In this document: in pieces, positions 11,252 through 22,812 of the stretch
Layout of the letters: every line of letters begins with the position of its first letter
How positions within the stretch are numbered: position 1 is the first letter of the stretch
NCBI GenBank assembly: GCA_021783995.1
Contig: JAJXTH010000006.1
Location: 30,481 to 94,480 of the forward strand
Length of the DNA stretch: 64,000 bases
Origin: Pseudomonadota bacterium
Lineage (GTDB): Bacteria; Pseudomonadota; Gammaproteobacteria; Burkholderiales; Gallionellaceae
Reading direction: 5' to 3'
Notes under the pieces: model-generated
Told to the model about the DNA's origin: nothing
What the model saw: only the letters and a program-made list of their open reading frames with translations
The model's database searches: none
Made by a program: the position numbers and the translations under genes

Positions 11252-12223
11252 ATGAAAGTGACTTTCCTGGATTTTGAAGATTCCATTGCGGACCTGGAAG
11301 ACAAGATCGAACAGCTGCGCAGCGTGCAGGATGATACTGCGACGCTCGATATCGTTGATGAAATCGATCAGTTGTCGAAGAAAAGCGAGGTGCTGCTGAA
11401 GGAGCTGTATGCGAAGCTTACGCCCTGGCAGATATCCAAAGTGTCGCGCCATCCGCAGCGCCCGTATACGCTGGATTACATCGAGCATTTGTTCACTGAT
11501 TTTGAAGAGCTGCACGGTGACCGCAATTTTGCCGATGACAGGGCCATCGTAGGAGGTCTTGCGCGTTTCAATGGCCAGAGCGTGATGGTGATCGGCCATC
11601 AGAAGGGGCGCGACACCAAGGAAAAGATTGTGCGCAATTTCGGCATGCCGCGGCCCGAGGGCTACCGCAAGGCCATGCGCCTGATGCGTCTGGCCGAGAA
11701 ATTCGGAATTCCCATCATGACTTTTGTTGATACCCCTGGCGCCTACCCCGGCGTGGGTGCAGAAGAGCGAGGTCAATCCGAGGCGATAGGACGAAATCTG
11801 TACGAGATGAGCGAATTGCGCGTGCCTGTCATCTGCACCATCATAGGAGAAGGCGGTTCGGGTGGAGCGCTTGCAATCGCGGTGGGAGATGCGACGCTGA
11901 TGCTTCAATACAGCACGTATTCCGTGATTTCCCCCGAAGGCTGCGCATCGATACTCTGGAAGAGTGCTGACAAGGCGGAGGATGCGGCCGAAACCCTGGG
12001 CATAACCGCAAGCCGCCTGAAGGCGCTCGGCATCGTGGACAAAATCATTCCCGAGCCTCTGGGCGGAGCACATAGGGATTATCCTGCAATCATGCAGAGC
12101 ATGAGAAAGGCATTGCAGGATGCGCTGAAAGCTGCCCAGGCCAAGCCCACCGATGACCTGCTGCGCGATCGTTTCAACCGCCTGATGAGCCATGGCAAAT
12201 TCAAGGAAATCGAGCTTAGCTGA
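11252..12223 (+). CDS. accA: Acetyl-CoA carboxylase carboxyltransferase subunit alpha
   Basis: 323 aa; [63 protein letters not shown]. Confidence 0.97.
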   Translation: MKVTFLDFEDSIADLEDKIEQLRSVQDDTATLDIVDEIDQLSKKSEVLLKELYAKLTPWQISKVSRHPQRPYTLDYIEHLFTDFEELHGDRNFADDRAIVGGLARFNGQSVMVIGHQKGRDTKEKIVRNFGMPRPEGYRKAMRLMRLAEKFGIPIMTFVDTPGAYPGVGAEERGQSEAIGRNLYEMSELRVPVICTIIGEGGSGGALAIAVGDATLMLQYSTYSVISPEGCASILWKSADKAEDAAETLGITASRLKALGIVDKIIPEPLGGAHRDYPAIMQSMRKALQDALKAAQAKPTDDLLRDRFNRLMSHGKFKEIELS

Positions 12224-13520
12224 TCTGGCGAATGACGTTGTTACAGTGCTGCCCGCCGGTAGTTCTATCCTGGTGGGTTTGAGCGGCGGAGTGGATTCGG
12301 TCGTGCTGCTTAATCTGTTGCACGATCTTGCACCGCGTTTTTCCTGGAAGCTAAGCGCCATGCATGTCCATCACGGCATCAGTCCCCACGCCGATGACTG
12401 GTCGAAATTTTGCGTGGACTTGTGCGCCGGTCTCGGCATTGCTGTCACGGTCAAAAGAGTGGACATTGCTCCCTTGCATGCACATGGCGTGGAAGCGGCT
12501 GCGCGCAAGCTAAGATATGCGGCATTTGCCGAAGAATTCTGCGATTACGTAGTACTTGCCCACCATCAGGACGATCAGGCAGAGACGCTGCTCTTGCAGC
12601 TTTTGCGAGGCTCAGGTATCAAGGGGGCGAGCGCGATGCCGATGGTCTCTGACGGTTGTGCGAGCCAGAAGATCGTTCGCCCCTTGCTGCATTGCACGCG
12701 CGATGAGATTCTCGAATATGCGCATGAACGCTCGCTGCAATGGATAGAAGACGAGAGCAATGAGGATGTATATTATCCGCGCAATTTTTTGCGTCATCGA
12801 CTCTTTCCCATGCTTGAGAAAAAATTTCCCGCTTACCGGGAAACATTGTCCCGCAGCACCGAGCATTTTGCGGAAGCCAGCGAACTCCTGGACGATCTGG
12901 CGAGCATGGATGGAAAGGATGCGATATCCGGGAGCACATTGAGGATGGACGCATTAAAAAGCCTGAGTCATGTGCGCGCAAAAAATCTTCTGCGCCACTT
13001 CCTGCATCGGATGAATGCGCCGATGCCGCAGGCTGTACAGATTGATGAGATGTTGCACCAGCTTTTGACGGCAAGAAATGATGCCGATGTCTGCATCGAA
13101 TTCGGCGGCTGGCAGATGCGGCGGTTTCGTGGCGTGGCACATGTCTTTCTCCGGCAGGCGGAGTTTGATCCGGATTACGTGCTGGCGTGGCAAGGGGAAG
13201 CGCGGCTCGTCTGGCCGGCAACCGGTATGTTGATCAATTTTCTTCAGTCAACTGGGCAGGGAATGAGCCTTGCGAAACTGAGAAGCGCTCCTGTCGCTTT
13301 TCGGTTGCGCCGAGGCGGGGAGGCATTGCGTCCCGCGCCAAGATCCGCAATCCGCAGCCTGAAGAACCTGTTTCAGGAGCATGGCATCCCGCCCTGGCAG
13401 CGCGACAGGTTGCCGCTGCTTTATTGCGGGGATGAACTGGTCTGCGTGCTGGGTGTTGCAATTGCTGTGGAATATCAGTGCAAGGAAGGCGAGGCGGGCA
13501 TGAGGCTGGAGATGGGCTGA
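12192..13520 (+). CDS. tilS: tRNA(Ile)-lysidine synthetase
   Basis: PP-loop [50 protein letters not shown]. Overlaps the end of accA. Confidence 0.93.
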   Translation: MANSRKSSLADLANDVVTVLPAGSSILVGLSGGVDSVVLLNLLHDLAPRFSWKLSAMHVHHGISPHADDWSKFCVDLCAGLGIAVTVKRVDIAPLHAHGVEAAARKLRYAAFAEEFCDYVVLAHHQDDQAETLLLQLLRGSGIKGASAMPMVSDGCASQKIVRPLLHCTRDEILEYAHERSLQWIEDESNEDVYYPRNFLRHRLFPMLEKKFPAYRETLSRSTEHFAEASELLDDLASMDGKDAISGSTLRMDALKSLSHVRAKNLLRHFLHRMNAPMPQAVQIDEMLHQLLTARNDADVCIEFGGWQMRRFRGVAHVFLRQAEFDPDYVLAWQGEARLVWPATGMLINFLQSTGQGMSLAKLRSAPVAFRLRRGGEALRPAPRSAIRSLKNLFQEHGIPPWQRDRLPLLYCGDELVCVLGVAIAVEYQCKEGEAGMRLEMG

Positions 13521-13531
13521 TGATCAGCATT

Positions 13532-14818
13532 TCAGGAGTCATTCTGCTTTTTTGACCATTCGATCTGCTTCAATTTGATCAGCGGCTTTCCAGGGATGCT
13601 TCCAGCAGGCGGTTGGAGCTCGCGTATCAGGGGGTGCTTCAGCTCGTCATCGCTGAGTTCGGTTTTCGCTGGATACTTTATTTTTCCGGTGTCCTGGGCT
13701 GTTTTGACGGATTCGACCGGTGCTGGTTTGACGGGCTCGGGTTTGGTGGGAGGCGTGGCTGTTACGGGCTCAGGCTTGGCTATGGCCACTGGTTTGACGG
13801 GCGGGGTCGGTTTTTTGTCGGCTTGTGCTTTCTTTTCCGCTTTGGCGGGTCTGCCTTCGGCCTCAATTTCCCTTCTTCTCCTTGCGGCTTCGGCATTTAT
13901 CTCGGCTCTGCGCCTTGCCATCTGAGTTTCCAGCATGCTGCGCTGGCTGGCGCGCGTCCTGTCAGACTTGACCTGAGCCAGTTCCTTCCTTAGTTCATCC
14001 AGCTCCTTTCTGACATCGTTCAATTCCTGAGACTGTTCTTTTGTTTCTAATGCAGCCTGAGCGGCAGCCTTCTGTTTGGCATCTTCCAGGGCCTGATTGA
14101 TTGCAGCCCGTTCTTCGGCGATGCGTGCGGCTTCGGCCTGTGCCGCTTTCTGCTCTTCTTCCAGTCTGGTTTCATCCGCCTGGCGTTTGGCTATATTCTT
14201 CTCAAGTGCAGCGCGGTTCGCGAGATAGCCATTGCGCTCTTTTTCGTCGCTTGCATAATTGGCTGCCGTGCCATACCACTTTGCGGCCATCGCATCGTTT
14301 TGCGCAACACCTAATCCCTTCGCATAACATTCGGCCAGTTTGGCGTGTGCGATCGCATTGCCCTGTTCGGCAGCCAGCCGGTACCATTTGACGGCCTCGC
14401 CGTCATTCTGCTGCACTCCCAGACCTGCTGCATAGATTTGCCCGACCTGAAGCTCTGCGGATGCGTTGCGTTGCTTTGCGGCAAGGGTCAGCCAATGCAG
14501 CGCCTTCTGATAGTCCTGTGCTACTCCTGTGCCGTTTTCATACATCATGCCCAGATTGACCTGGGCCAGTACATAGCCCTGTTCGGCAGCGGCAAGATAC
14601 CACTGCATCGCGACGGCATAGTCGCGCTGTATTACGCGGTTTTGAGAATACAGTGCGCCCAGATTGAATTGTGCAACCGGGTTGCCATTTTTTGCCAGCG
14701 GAAGCAGCAGTGTTACCGCCTTGACGTCATTGCCGGCCTCCTTGGCGCGCAGCGCTTCATCGAGCTCGCTGGCCTGCGCAACGGCAGTCAGCAATAACAG
14801 TATGATCAATATCCTCAT
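13532..14818 (-). CDS. Sel1-like repeat (SLR) protein with coiled-coil and Pro/Lys/Thr-rich C-terminal region
   Basis: Tandem ~36-aa repeats (VAQFNLGALYSQNRVIQRDYAVAMQWYLAAAEQGYVLAQVNLGMMYENGTGVAQDYQKALHWLTLAA...); N-terminal signal peptide. Confidence 0.85.
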   Translation of the reverse strand: MRILIILLLLTAVAQASELDEALRAKEAGNDVKAVTLLLPLAKNGNPVAQFNLGALYSQNRVIQRDYAVAMQWYLAAAEQGYVLAQVNLGMMYENGTGVAQDYQKALHWLTLAAKQRNASAELQVGQIYAAGLGVQQNDGEAVKWYRLAAEQGNAIAHAKLAECYAKGLGVAQNDAMAAKWYGTAANYASDEKERNGYLANRAALEKNIAKRQADETRLEEEQKAAQAEAARIAEERAAINQALEDAKQKAAAQAALETKEQSQELNDVRKELDELRKELAQVKSDRTRASQRSMLETQMARRRAEINAEAARRRREIEAEGRPAKAEKKAQADKKPTPPVKPVAIAKPEPVTATPPTKPEPVKPAPVESVKTAQDTGKIKYPAKTELSDDELKHPLIRELQPPAGSIPGKPLIKLKQIEWSKKQNDS

Positions 14819-14980
14819 GTGGCGAGCTCTTCAAGGCACGCTGCCGAGGCGTGCCTGGTTGATGGTAGTGCCGATGATCGTTACACCCAGATACCGGAAT
14901 GCAGAAAGTCACCGCGCATCTGTTGATGATATCGGCAGATCCGGGAAAAACTTTACCGGCGTGCGGGAATGGAGAGGTTT

Positions 14981-15928
14981 TTATTTCAGTGTGTGGCAGG
15001 AAACACGGTTGCGTCCGCCCTGCTTGGATGCGTAGAGCGCCTGATCCGCCTCATCGATCAGTTGCTCATGGTTGGGCAGGTCGGGCCTGAATTCGGATAC
15101 ACCCATGCTGATGCTGACCTTGATTTCCCTGTTCTGGAAGAAAACGGGGGTTTCTTCTGTGGCAAGACGCACCCGTTCAGCAAGGATGCGCGCGTCTTCG
15201 AGGGATGTGGAAGGGAGCATGATGGCAAATTCTTCGCCGCCATAGCGGCCGATGATGTCCGTAGTGCGCAACATGCCGCCCACGCGCTGTGAAATGCTGC
15301 GCAAAACCTCATCTCCGCCAAGGTGTCCGTAGTTGTCGTTGACCTGCTTGAAGTGATCGAGGTCGAAAAGGATGAAAGAAAACGGTTCGCCATAGCGTTT
15401 CGCGCGGTCGAATTCGATGGCGATGTGTTTGTCGAGATAGCGGCGATTGTATATCCCCGTGAGGCCGTCCCGGTTGTTGCTCTCGCCCAGGGATTCCAGC
15501 GCTTCCTTGAGCAGCGTCTGACTGAAAGCGACGTCAGTCACATCCATCAGTGTGATGCACACGGCTTCGACTTCATTGCTTTCGTCCTTGACCGGCAGGA
15601 AAGTGCAGTTCTGATACATGAAGTCGCAGCCGCCGGTGATGGGGCGGTTATGCGGAAAACGGAACAGGTAGGGTCTTTGCTCCCATGAGGTGAAGGCAAA
15701 ATTCTTGAGCAAGAATACGCTCTGGATTTTTTTTTGAAGCCAGTTTTCGGGCAGATCCGGAAAGCATGCAAACATGTTCTTTCCGATGACTTCGTCTTCG
15801 CTTATCTCGCTGTGCCTTGCCATGAAGTGATTCCACAGCGTGATCTCCATGTGCCGGTTGACCACAAAGATGCCGACATCGACCCATTTCACGATGAAAT
15901 CAGGCAGATTTTGCGGTGTATTGGCCAA
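14981..15928 (-). CDS. PAS-GGDEF diguanylate cyclase
   Basis: PAS-like N-terminus (VKWVDVGIFVVNRHMEITLWNHFMARHSE); intact active site RYGGEEFAIML with canonical RxxD I-site (RTTD) five residues upstream. Confidence 0.92.
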   Translation of the reverse strand: MANTPQNLPDFIVKWVDVGIFVVNRHMEITLWNHFMARHSEISEDEVIGKNMFACFPDLPENWLQKKIQSVFLLKNFAFTSWEQRPYLFRFPHNRPITGGCDFMYQNCTFLPVKDESNEVEAVCITLMDVTDVAFSQTLLKEALESLGESNNRDGLTGIYNRRYLDKHIAIEFDRAKRYGEPFSFILFDLDHFKQVNDNYGHLGGDEVLRSISQRVGGMLRTTDIIGRYGGEEFAIMLPSTSLEDARILAERVRLATEETPVFFQNREIKVSISMGVSEFRPDLPNHEQLIDEADQALYASKQGGRNRVSCHTLK

Positions 15929-15933
15929 TGGTG

Positions 15934-16572
15934 TCAGAAGGAGGCAATGAACTCGTCAAGCACGCCGCGGATTTTCTCGATGGTCTTTTCGGGCATCAAC
16001 ATGATGAGATGGGATACAAAATTCCGATTTTCCAGCGTGAAATTCACTTCCACCAGCAATGCATGAGTCCAGCTGAGTTTCTCGGGGTTGATCAGCGTTT
16101 CTGGCGGCACGTTAACCGCCATCAATGAAGGAGCGGAAAAGCGCAGTTCTCCGGAACTGTTTTCCGTGGAGATACCCTTCAACTGTTCGGTGATGCCGCC
16201 CAGGCATGCCCCGACCAGAATGTTGGCGACGTCGAGCAGCAACTCGGTCTCTGCAGCCTGATCCAGTTCATCAGCATGGCCCATCATCCCGGCAAGCTCC
16301 TTGCAGCCCGCCTGCTGGTAAATGACGATCGCCTCACCCAGAAGGTAGCCCTGGAAAGACTGCCTTGCCGCAGTCACTTCAGCATCGGTTCCGACGAGAT
16401 TGCGTATGCTGTGCGCGACTTCGGTCAGCGCCAGCATGTTGATACGCGGCACGGAAAGGTTGACAAAGGCATCGAGCAAAGTGGCAAGCGATGCACCTGC
16501 CTGTCCCATGGCAATGTTGGTGATCTCCTGCAGGGCATCGCGCTGGTCGGAGTTTAGCGGGGCGATGCTCAT
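15934..16572 (-). CDS. CheC-like chemotaxis phosphatase/inhibitor
   Basis: CheC-like motifs (DALQEITNIAMGQAGASLATLLDAFVNLSVP; ELLLDVANILVGACLGGITEQL). Confidence 0.8.
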   Translation of the reverse strand: MSIAPLNSDQRDALQEITNIAMGQAGASLATLLDAFVNLSVPRINMLALTEVAHSIRNLVGTDAEVTAARQSFQGYLLGEAIVIYQQAGCKELAGMMGHADELDQAAETELLLDVANILVGACLGGITEQLKGISTENSSGELRFSAPSLMAVNVPPETLINPEKLSWTHALLVEVNFTLENRNFVSHLIMLMPEKTIEKIRGVLDEFIASF

Positions 16573-16937
16573 AGTTCAACCCCGTATTCTCTCAGTACTG
16601 ATTCGAGTATCTCAGGAGATACTGGTTTCTTGACGAAGGCCAGTGCGCCTAGCTTCTTTGCGCGCTCCTGAGCGATGGGTTGGATGTCTGCGGAAACGAC
16701 GATGACGAAGCTGTCGAGACCCTCTTTCTGCAAGGTTTCCAGAACCTGATAACCATCCATTTCTGGCATGGTCAGGTCGAGAAACATCACATGGGCTTTT
16801 CCGGAGCGGTATGCGTGAAGCGCCTCGTGACCATTGCCTGCCTGAGTGATTTCGACGTTCCAGCTCGCGGGTAGAGACTTGATCAGCATCTTGCGAGCCA
16901 TTGCTGAATCATCGACAACTAGAATCGGAGTGGTCAT
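16569..16937 (-). CDS. CheY-like single-domain response regulator
   Basis: Receiver: VDDSAMARKML, MFLDLTMPEMDGYQVLE, VKKPVSPE; ATGA overlap with the CheC-like gene. Confidence 0.9.
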   Translation of the reverse strand: MTTPILVVDDSAMARKMLIKSLPASWNVEITQAGNGHEALHAYRSGKAHVMFLDLTMPEMDGYQVLETLQKEGLDSFVIVVSADIQPIAQERAKKLGALAFVKKPVSPEILESVLREYGVEL

Positions 16938-17119
16938 GGAGTTTATTGAAATCTTTATGTGTTAATTCTGACATATTTTTTTCAAATCAGAAACCCTATT
17001 TTTCATTGATGCCTTGTTTCGCATATTGCCCGGTCCGATTGCCATTAAGTGGGCGACACCGAAGGTAAAGTCTGATAGAATCCAAGGTCGCATTTCATTA
17101 AACTATTTGGAGAAATTAC

Positions 17120-17545
17120 ATGGCTGTCGAACGCACCCTGTCCATCATCAAACCCGATGCTGTTGCAAAAAATGTCATCGGTCAGATCTATTCCCGTTTT
17201 GAAGGCGCGGGCCTCAAGGTGGTCGCAGCTCGCATGATGCATCTTTCGCGCAGCGAGGCGGAAGGCTTTTATGCCGTGCATGCTGCCCGCCCGTTCTTCA
17301 ACGATCTGGTGAATTTCATGATTTCCGGTCCGGTGATGGTTCAGGCTCTGGAAGGAGAGAGCGCAATTCTCAAGAATCGCGAACTGATGGGGGCGACAGA
17401 TCCCAAGAAGGCGGAGAAGGGAACGATACGCGCGGATTTTGCTGACAGTATCGATGCCAACGCAGTGCATGGCTCCGATGCGCCAGAGACAGCGGCTGTG
17501 GAAATCGCGTATTTTTTCCCTGCGATGAACGTCTATTCGCGATAA
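17120..17545 (+). CDS. ndk: Nucleoside diphosphate kinase
   Basis: 141 aa; [41 protein letters not shown]. Confidence 0.97.
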   Translation: MAVERTLSIIKPDAVAKNVIGQIYSRFEGAGLKVVAARMMHLSRSEAEGFYAVHAARPFFNDLVNFMISGPVMVQALEGESAILKNRELMGATDPKKAEKGTIRADFADSIDANAVHGSDAPETAAVEIAYFFPAMNVYSR

Positions 17546-17546
17546 G

Positions 17547-18632
17547 TTGAGCGAAATGCAACAAAACCTCCTCGATCTGGATGCGCATGCGCTGACGGCC
17601 TATCTTGCCGAAATGGGCGAGAAGCCATTTCGCGCAAAGCAGCTTTTGCGCTGGATATATCAGGCCGGGGAGTCGGATTTTTCGGCGATGACGGACATAG
17701 CGGCTGCACTGCGGGAAAAACTGTCGAACTGCGCAAGCATCACTGTGCCAGATATTTTGCGCGAGGAGCTCTCGGACGACGGTACGCGAAAATGGCTTTT
17801 GCATGTCGGAACGGGAAATGCGGTCGAAGCTGTGTACATTCCTGAGGAGAGCCGGGGGACGCTGTGCATTTCTTCGCAGGCCGGATGTGCGCTGGACTGC
17901 GCGTTCTGTTCCACCGGCAAGCAGGGTTTCAACCGCAACCTGAGCGTTGCAGAAATCATAGGGCAGCTTTGGTGGGCAAATCATCGCCTTGGCAAGAATG
18001 CCGAGGGCAACTGGGCGATCAGCAACGTGGTGATGATGGGCATGGGCGAGCCGCTATTGAATTACGCCAATACGGTAAGCGCATTGCGTCTGATGCTGGA
18101 CGATCAGTCTTACGGGCTGTCGCGACGGCGTGTGACGGTTTCTACCTCTGGCATCGTGCCGGCGATGGACAGGTTGCGCGAGGAATGCCCGGTCGCATTG
18201 GCGGTGTCGCTGCATGCACCCAACGATGCGCTGCGCAATGTGCTGGTGCCGATCAACCAGAAATATCCGCTAAAGGAATTGCTTGCCGCCTGCACGCGAT
18301 ATCTGGAGCGCGCGCCGCGTGATTTCATCACATTCGAGTACGTGATGCTCGATGGCGTGAACGACTCGGTGCAGCAGGCCCGCGAACTGGCGGAGCTGGT
18401 GAGCGATGTGCCCTGCAAGTTCAATTTGATCCCATTCAATCCGTTCCCCAATTCTCCATACAAGCGCTCGAGGTTGGAGGCCATCGCACGCTTCAAGGAG
18501 GTGCTGATGCGCGCGGACATCATCACGACCACGCGCAAGACTCGCGGCGACGATATCGCGGCTGCCTGTGGACAGCTGGCAGGTCAGGTGCTGGACAAGA
18601 CTCGGCGCACGAGCGCTGTTGCTGAGAGATAG
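17547..18632 (+). CDS. rlmN: 23S rRNA/tRNA adenine methyltransferase RlmN (radical SAM)
   Basis: CxxxCxx[42 protein letters not shown]. Confidence 0.97.
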   Translation: MSEMQQNLLDLDAHALTAYLAEMGEKPFRAKQLLRWIYQAGESDFSAMTDIAAALREKLSNCASITVPDILREELSDDGTRKWLLHVGTGNAVEAVYIPEESRGTLCISSQAGCALDCAFCSTGKQGFNRNLSVAEIIGQLWWANHRLGKNAEGNWAISNVVMMGMGEPLLNYANTVSALRLMLDDQSYGLSRRRVTVSTSGIVPAMDRLREECPVALAVSLHAPNDALRNVLVPINQKYPLKELLAACTRYLERAPRDFITFEYVMLDGVNDSVQQARELAELVSDVPCKFNLIPFNPFPNSPYKRSRLEAIARFKEVLMRADIITTTRKTRGDDIAAACGQLAGQVLDKTRRTSAVAER

Positions 18633-18642
18633 AGGTGAAAAG

Positions 18643-19398
18643 ATGAGGCTCCTCATGCTGGTATTGATGGCGGTTTTGCTCGCTGGATGTTCGGGTGAAA
18701 CCATCAAGCAGACGCGCGACCGAGAGAGAAAAAGCGCGCAGCTGCACACGGAGCTGGCAGGCATGTATTACCAGCGTAATCAGATGGCCATTGCGCTATC
18801 CGAAATTGATCTCGCGCTGAAGGCGAATCCGAATTATGCGCCTGCCTATGATGTGCGGGGTTTGATTCATATGGCCCTGCATGAGGACAGGGATGCCGAG
18901 GAAAGTTTTCGGCAAAGCCTGCGTATAGACAGCATGGATTCCGAGACGCACAACAACTACGGCTGGTTCCTTTGCCAGCGCAGCCGTGAACAGGACGCAC
19001 TCTCGCAGTTCATGGCGGCAGTGAAGAATCCTTTGTATGCCACGCCGGAATTGGCTTATCTGAACGCGGGGCTTTGTTCGCAGAAGGAAGGGAAGAATCA
19101 GCAAGCGGAAGATTTTCTGTTGCAGGCATTGCGCGCCCGTCCCGGCATGCCGCAGGCGTTGCTGGCGATGGCAGAGCTCAAATTCGGCGTAGGGGATTTT
19201 CAGGGTGCGCAGAAATATTTCGCACGTTTTGCAGGTGATGTCGGAAACAGCGAGAACATGACGGCTGCACAGCTCTGGCTGGGTATACGTATTGCCCGCC
19301 GCGTCGGGGACAGGAATGCGGAAGGAAGCTACTCCTTGCTCTTGCGAGGGCGCTACCCTGATTCGCATGAAGCGCAACTGCTCTCGCGCGGTGAATGA
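18643..19398 (+). CDS. pilW: Type IV pilus biogenesis lipoprotein PilW/PilF
   Basis: Lipobox MRLLMLVLMAVLLAGCSGE (ATG at 18643); TPR repeats; located between rlmN and rodZ as in other proteobacteria. Confidence 0.85.
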   Translation: MRLLMLVLMAVLLAGCSGETIKQTRDRERKSAQLHTELAGMYYQRNQMAIALSEIDLALKANPNYAPAYDVRGLIHMALHEDRDAEESFRQSLRIDSMDSETHNNYGWFLCQRSREQDALSQFMAAVKNPLYATPELAYLNAGLCSQKEGKNQQAEDFLLQALRARPGMPQALLAMAELKFGVGDFQGAQKYFARFAGDVGNSENMTAAQLWLGIRIARRVGDRNAEGSYSLLLRGRYPDSHEAQLLSRGE

Positions 19399-20261
19399 TG
19401 GAAAAAGGCGATCATCCCGAAAACGAGCAGTCTGACCAGCCTTTGATCGGGCATCTGTTGCGCGAGCGTCGCGTGAGCATGGGCCTTGGTATCGAGGACG
19501 TGGTGGCCAAGATCAAGCTTTCGCACCGCCAGATCGTCGCGCTGGAAGAAAACGATTTTAAGGCGCTGCCCGAGATTGCCTTCCTGCGTGGTTTTGTGCG
19601 CAGCTATGCAAGACTGCTTCAGATGGATGAACAGGCATTGTTGGCTCACCTCCCCGAGGCGCAGTTTACCCAGGTGAGGACAGAGCAGGATCGCGTCGAG
19701 ACTGAATTTCCTACGGCAAAATCGGCGCGCCGGCAGAATGTGTACCTGCTGCTTGCGGCGCTCATCGTCGTACTTGTGATTCTGGGATTCGTGCTGTGGC
19801 AGAAGCCGCATCATGAACCCGTCAAGCCCGAAACGACACAAATGACACCGCTTGCCTTGCCAGTGCCCCAGCATGAAGCGGCGCCTGAATCTGCGGTCGC
19901 GCCCCAGTCTGCTCCTCAAGCAGTTGCGCTCGTACCGCAGTCTGCGCCGCAGGTGTCTGCAGTCGAACCTGCCGTTCCGGTGGCCGAGTCTGCGGTATTG
20001 CCTGGCCCATCCGACGCAATGGCGACATTGCGGCTCGCGTTTGACAAGGAGTGCTGGGTGGAAGTCAGGGACAGGTTTGGCAGGACGCTCTCAAAACAGG
20101 TCAATGCGCCGGGCAGCGAATTGCGCCTCGAGGGCGAGGCGCCATTTACGCTGGTGATAGGTCATGCGCAGGCCGTGCATTTGTTTTACAGGAGCAAGCC
20201 CGTTAGTCTCGATCCTTACATCAACGCAACCAGCGATGTTGCGCGTCTGACGCTGGAATAA
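19395..20261 (+). CDS. rodZ: RodZ-like helix-turn-helix / DUF4115 protein
   Basis: N-terminal HTH ([55 protein letters not shown]), single TM, C-terminal DUF4115-like ([14 protein letters not shown]). Confidence 0.88.
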   Translation: MMEKGDHPENEQSDQPLIGHLLRERRVSMGLGIEDVVAKIKLSHRQIVALEENDFKALPEIAFLRGFVRSYARLLQMDEQALLAHLPEAQFTQVRTEQDRVETEFPTAKSARRQNVYLLLAALIVVLVILGFVLWQKPHHEPVKPETTQMTPLALPVPQHEAAPESAVAPQSAPQAVALVPQSAPQVSAVEPAVPVAESAVLPGPSDAMATLRLAFDKECWVEVRDRFGRTLSKQVNAPGSELRLEGEAPFTLVIGHAQAVHLFYRSKPVSLDPYINATSDVARLTLE

Positions 20262-20265
20262 GGAT

Positions 20266-21501
20266 ATGGACGTTATCAAGCGTCGCCCGTCGCAACGGGT
20301 GCTGATCGGCAAGGTGATGATGGGCGGAGGCGCACCCGTCGTCGTGCAGTCGATGACCAATACAGACACGGCAGACGTGACAGCGACGACCAATCAGGTG
20401 CTCGATCTGGCTCGTGCAGGTTCAGAGCTCGTTCGCATCACGGTGAATACGCCTGAGGCTGCAGCTCAGGTTGCTAACATCAGAAACAGGCTGGATGCGC
20501 TGGGCTGCCATGTGCCGCTGGTGGGAGATTTCCACTACAACGGCCACCGCTTGCTCACCGAATTTCCGGACTGTGCAATGGCGCTTGCGAAGTACCGCAT
20601 CAACCCGGGCAATGTCGGGCGCAGCCGCGAGCAGGAAGATCCTTTCACGATCATGATAGAAACCGCGATACGCCATGACAAGCCTGTGCGTATTGGCGTG
20701 AACTGGGGAAGTCTGGATCAGAAGCTCGTGGTGCGCATGATGGACGAGAATGCGAAGCTTGCCAGACCCAAAGATGTCAAGGAAGTTACGCGCGCTGCGC
20801 TGATCGCCTCCGCTTTGCAGAGCGCCATGCGCGCAGAATCGCTGGGACTGGCTAGAAACCGCATCGTGCTCTCGTGCAAGGTCAGCGAAGTGCAGGATCT
20901 GATTGCGGTATACAGGCAGTTGTCCATGGAGTGCGATTATGCACTGCACCTGGGGTTGACCGAGGCAGGCATGGGCTCCAAGGGCATCGTCGCATCGACT
21001 GCTGCATTGTCCGTCCTTCTGCAGGAAGGCATAGGCGACACGATACGCATATCGTTGACGCCAGAACCTGGGGGAGACCGCACGACAGAGGTGCGGGTAG
21101 GGCAGGAGATACTGCAGACCATGGGTTTGCGCGCTTTCGCTCCGATGGTTACCGCATGCCCCGGTTGCGGGCGCACCACCAGCAGTTTCTTTCAGGAGCT
21201 CGCACAAGGCATACAGAATCATCTGCGCATGCAGATGCCTCTCTGGCGAGAGCAATATGAAGGCGTGGAAAACATGACTGTTGCCGTGATGGGGTGCGTG
21301 GTGAATGGTCCTGGCGAGAGCAAGCTTGCGAACATCGGCATCAGCCTGCCCGGCACGGGGGAGTCGCCCGCTGCGCCTGTCTACATAGATGGCGAGAAGG
21401 CGATGACCTTGCGCGGCGACAATATATCCGAGGAATTCACCGGCATCGTGGACGATTACGTGGCAAGAAAATATGCGAGGAAGGAAGCATGTGGCGCGTA
21501 G
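20266..21501 (+). CDS. ispG: 4-hydroxy-3-methylbut-2-en-1-yl diphosphate synthase
   Basis: GcpE motifs ([62 protein letters not shown]). Confidence 0.97.
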   Translation: MDVIKRRPSQRVLIGKVMMGGGAPVVVQSMTNTDTADVTATTNQVLDLARAGSELVRITVNTPEAAAQVANIRNRLDALGCHVPLVGDFHYNGHRLLTEFPDCAMALAKYRINPGNVGRSREQEDPFTIMIETAIRHDKPVRIGVNWGSLDQKLVVRMMDENAKLARPKDVKEVTRAALIASALQSAMRAESLGLARNRIVLSCKVSEVQDLIAVYRQLSMECDYALHLGLTEAGMGSKGIVASTAALSVLLQEGIGDTIRISLTPEPGGDRTTEVRVGQEILQTMGLRAFAPMVTACPGCGRTTSSFFQELAQGIQNHLRMQMPLWREQYEGVENMTVAVMGCVVNGPGESKLANIGISLPGTGESPAAPVYIDGEKAMTLRGDNISEEFTGIVDDYVARKYARKEACGA

Positions 21502-21531
21502 CTGGGCTACAGGCTGCAAGTTGGTTAATCT

Positions 21532-22806
21532 ATGAGCAATGAAACAGTGCAGGCCGTGCGCGGCATGAATGACATCCTGCCGGAAGAGGCGGGACTCTGG
21601 CTATGGTTTGAAGATGTGGTGCGGGACTGGTTGCATGGTTATGGCTATCGCAATATCAGGATGCCGCTGGTCGAGCCGACTGCACTTTTCAAGCGCGCGA
21701 TAGGAGAGGTCACCGACATCGTCGAAAAGGAGATGTATAGTTTCGAGGACGCCCTGAATGGAGATCATCTGACGTTGCGTCCGGAAGGGACCGCATCCTG
21801 CGTGCGCGCGGTGCTGCAGCACAATCTCTTGTATAACGCGCCGCAGCGGCTCTATTACAGCGGGCCGATGTTCCGCCACGAGCGCCCGCAAAAAGGCAGA
21901 TACCGGCAGTTTCATCAGGTGGGTGTCGAGGCACTGGGTTTTGCAGGTCCTGACATGGACGCCGAGCAGATACTCATGTGCGCAAGGCTTTGGAAGAAAC
22001 TGGGATTGAGCGATGTCGCGCTGCAGTTGAACACGCTGGGGGATGCGGATGCGCGGCACAGGCACCGAGCCAAGCTGATTGATTATCTTGAAAAGCATGA
22101 AGACGTTCTCGATGCGGAAGCAAAGCGCCGCCTGCACAGCAATCCATTGCGCATCCTGGACAGCAAGAATCCTGCGATGCAGGAACTGATCGATGCCGCG
22201 CCCCGGCTGATGGACGAGTTGGACGAAGATGCTCTGGCGCATTTTTCTGAGCTGCAGGAGATTCTGAAGCGCCATGGCATTTCATACGAGATCAACCCGC
22301 GTCTGGTGCGCGGTCTGGATTACTATAACCGCACCGTGTTCGAGTGGGTCACGACGCGCTTGGGTGCACAGGGAACTGTCTGCGCAGGCGGCCGTTATGA
22401 CGGGCTGGTCTCTCAGATAGGCGGAAAGCCCGCGCCCGCGATGGGTTTTGCGATGGGGATTGAGCGTCTGCTGGTATTGCTGCAGGAGGAGGGTAGGAAA
22501 CCGACGGGCCAGGATGTCGACGTGTATGTGGTACATCAGGGAGAACTGGCCGGCAAGCTGGCGAGTCAGGTTGCGGAACAACTACGCGATGGTGAGCTTC
22601 GCGTGATACTGCATTGCGGAGGAGGCAGCTTCAAGTCGCAGATGAAGAGAGCCGATGCTAGCGGTGCATGCGTGTCTGTGGTGATAGGCGATGACGAGGC
22701 CCAGGCAGACGAGGTTGGCATCAAGCCCATGCGGGGCGGCGATCAGATGCGGGTGGGCTTGTCGAACATGCTTTCCAAGATCAATGAATTTATAGAGCGG
22801 GAGTAA
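21532..22806 (+). CDS. hisS: Histidyl-tRNA synthetase
   Basis: [58 protein letters not shown]. Confidence 0.97.
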   Translation: MSNETVQAVRGMNDILPEEAGLWLWFEDVVRDWLHGYGYRNIRMPLVEPTALFKRAIGEVTDIVEKEMYSFEDALNGDHLTLRPEGTASCVRAVLQHNLLYNAPQRLYYSGPMFRHERPQKGRYRQFHQVGVEALGFAGPDMDAEQILMCARLWKKLGLSDVALQLNTLGDADARHRHRAKLIDYLEKHEDVLDAEAKRRLHSNPLRILDSKNPAMQELIDAAPRLMDELDEDALAHFSELQEILKRHGISYEINPRLVRGLDYYNRTVFEWVTTRLGAQGTVCAGGRYDGLVSQIGGKPAPAMGFAMGIERLLVLLQEEGRKPTGQDVDVYVVHQGELAGKLASQVAEQLRDGELRVILHCGGGSFKSQMKRADASGACVSVVIGDDEAQADEVGIKPMRGGDQMRVGLSNMLSKINEFIERE

Positions 22807-22812
22807 AAAATC

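Noticed and set aside
11240-12361. 373-aa - strand ORF antisense to accA
   Set aside because: Antisense shadow of accA/tilS start; no recognisable protein family.
20422-21519. 365-aa - strand ORF antisense to ispG
   Set aside because: Shadow ORF; ispG on the + strand is unambiguous.
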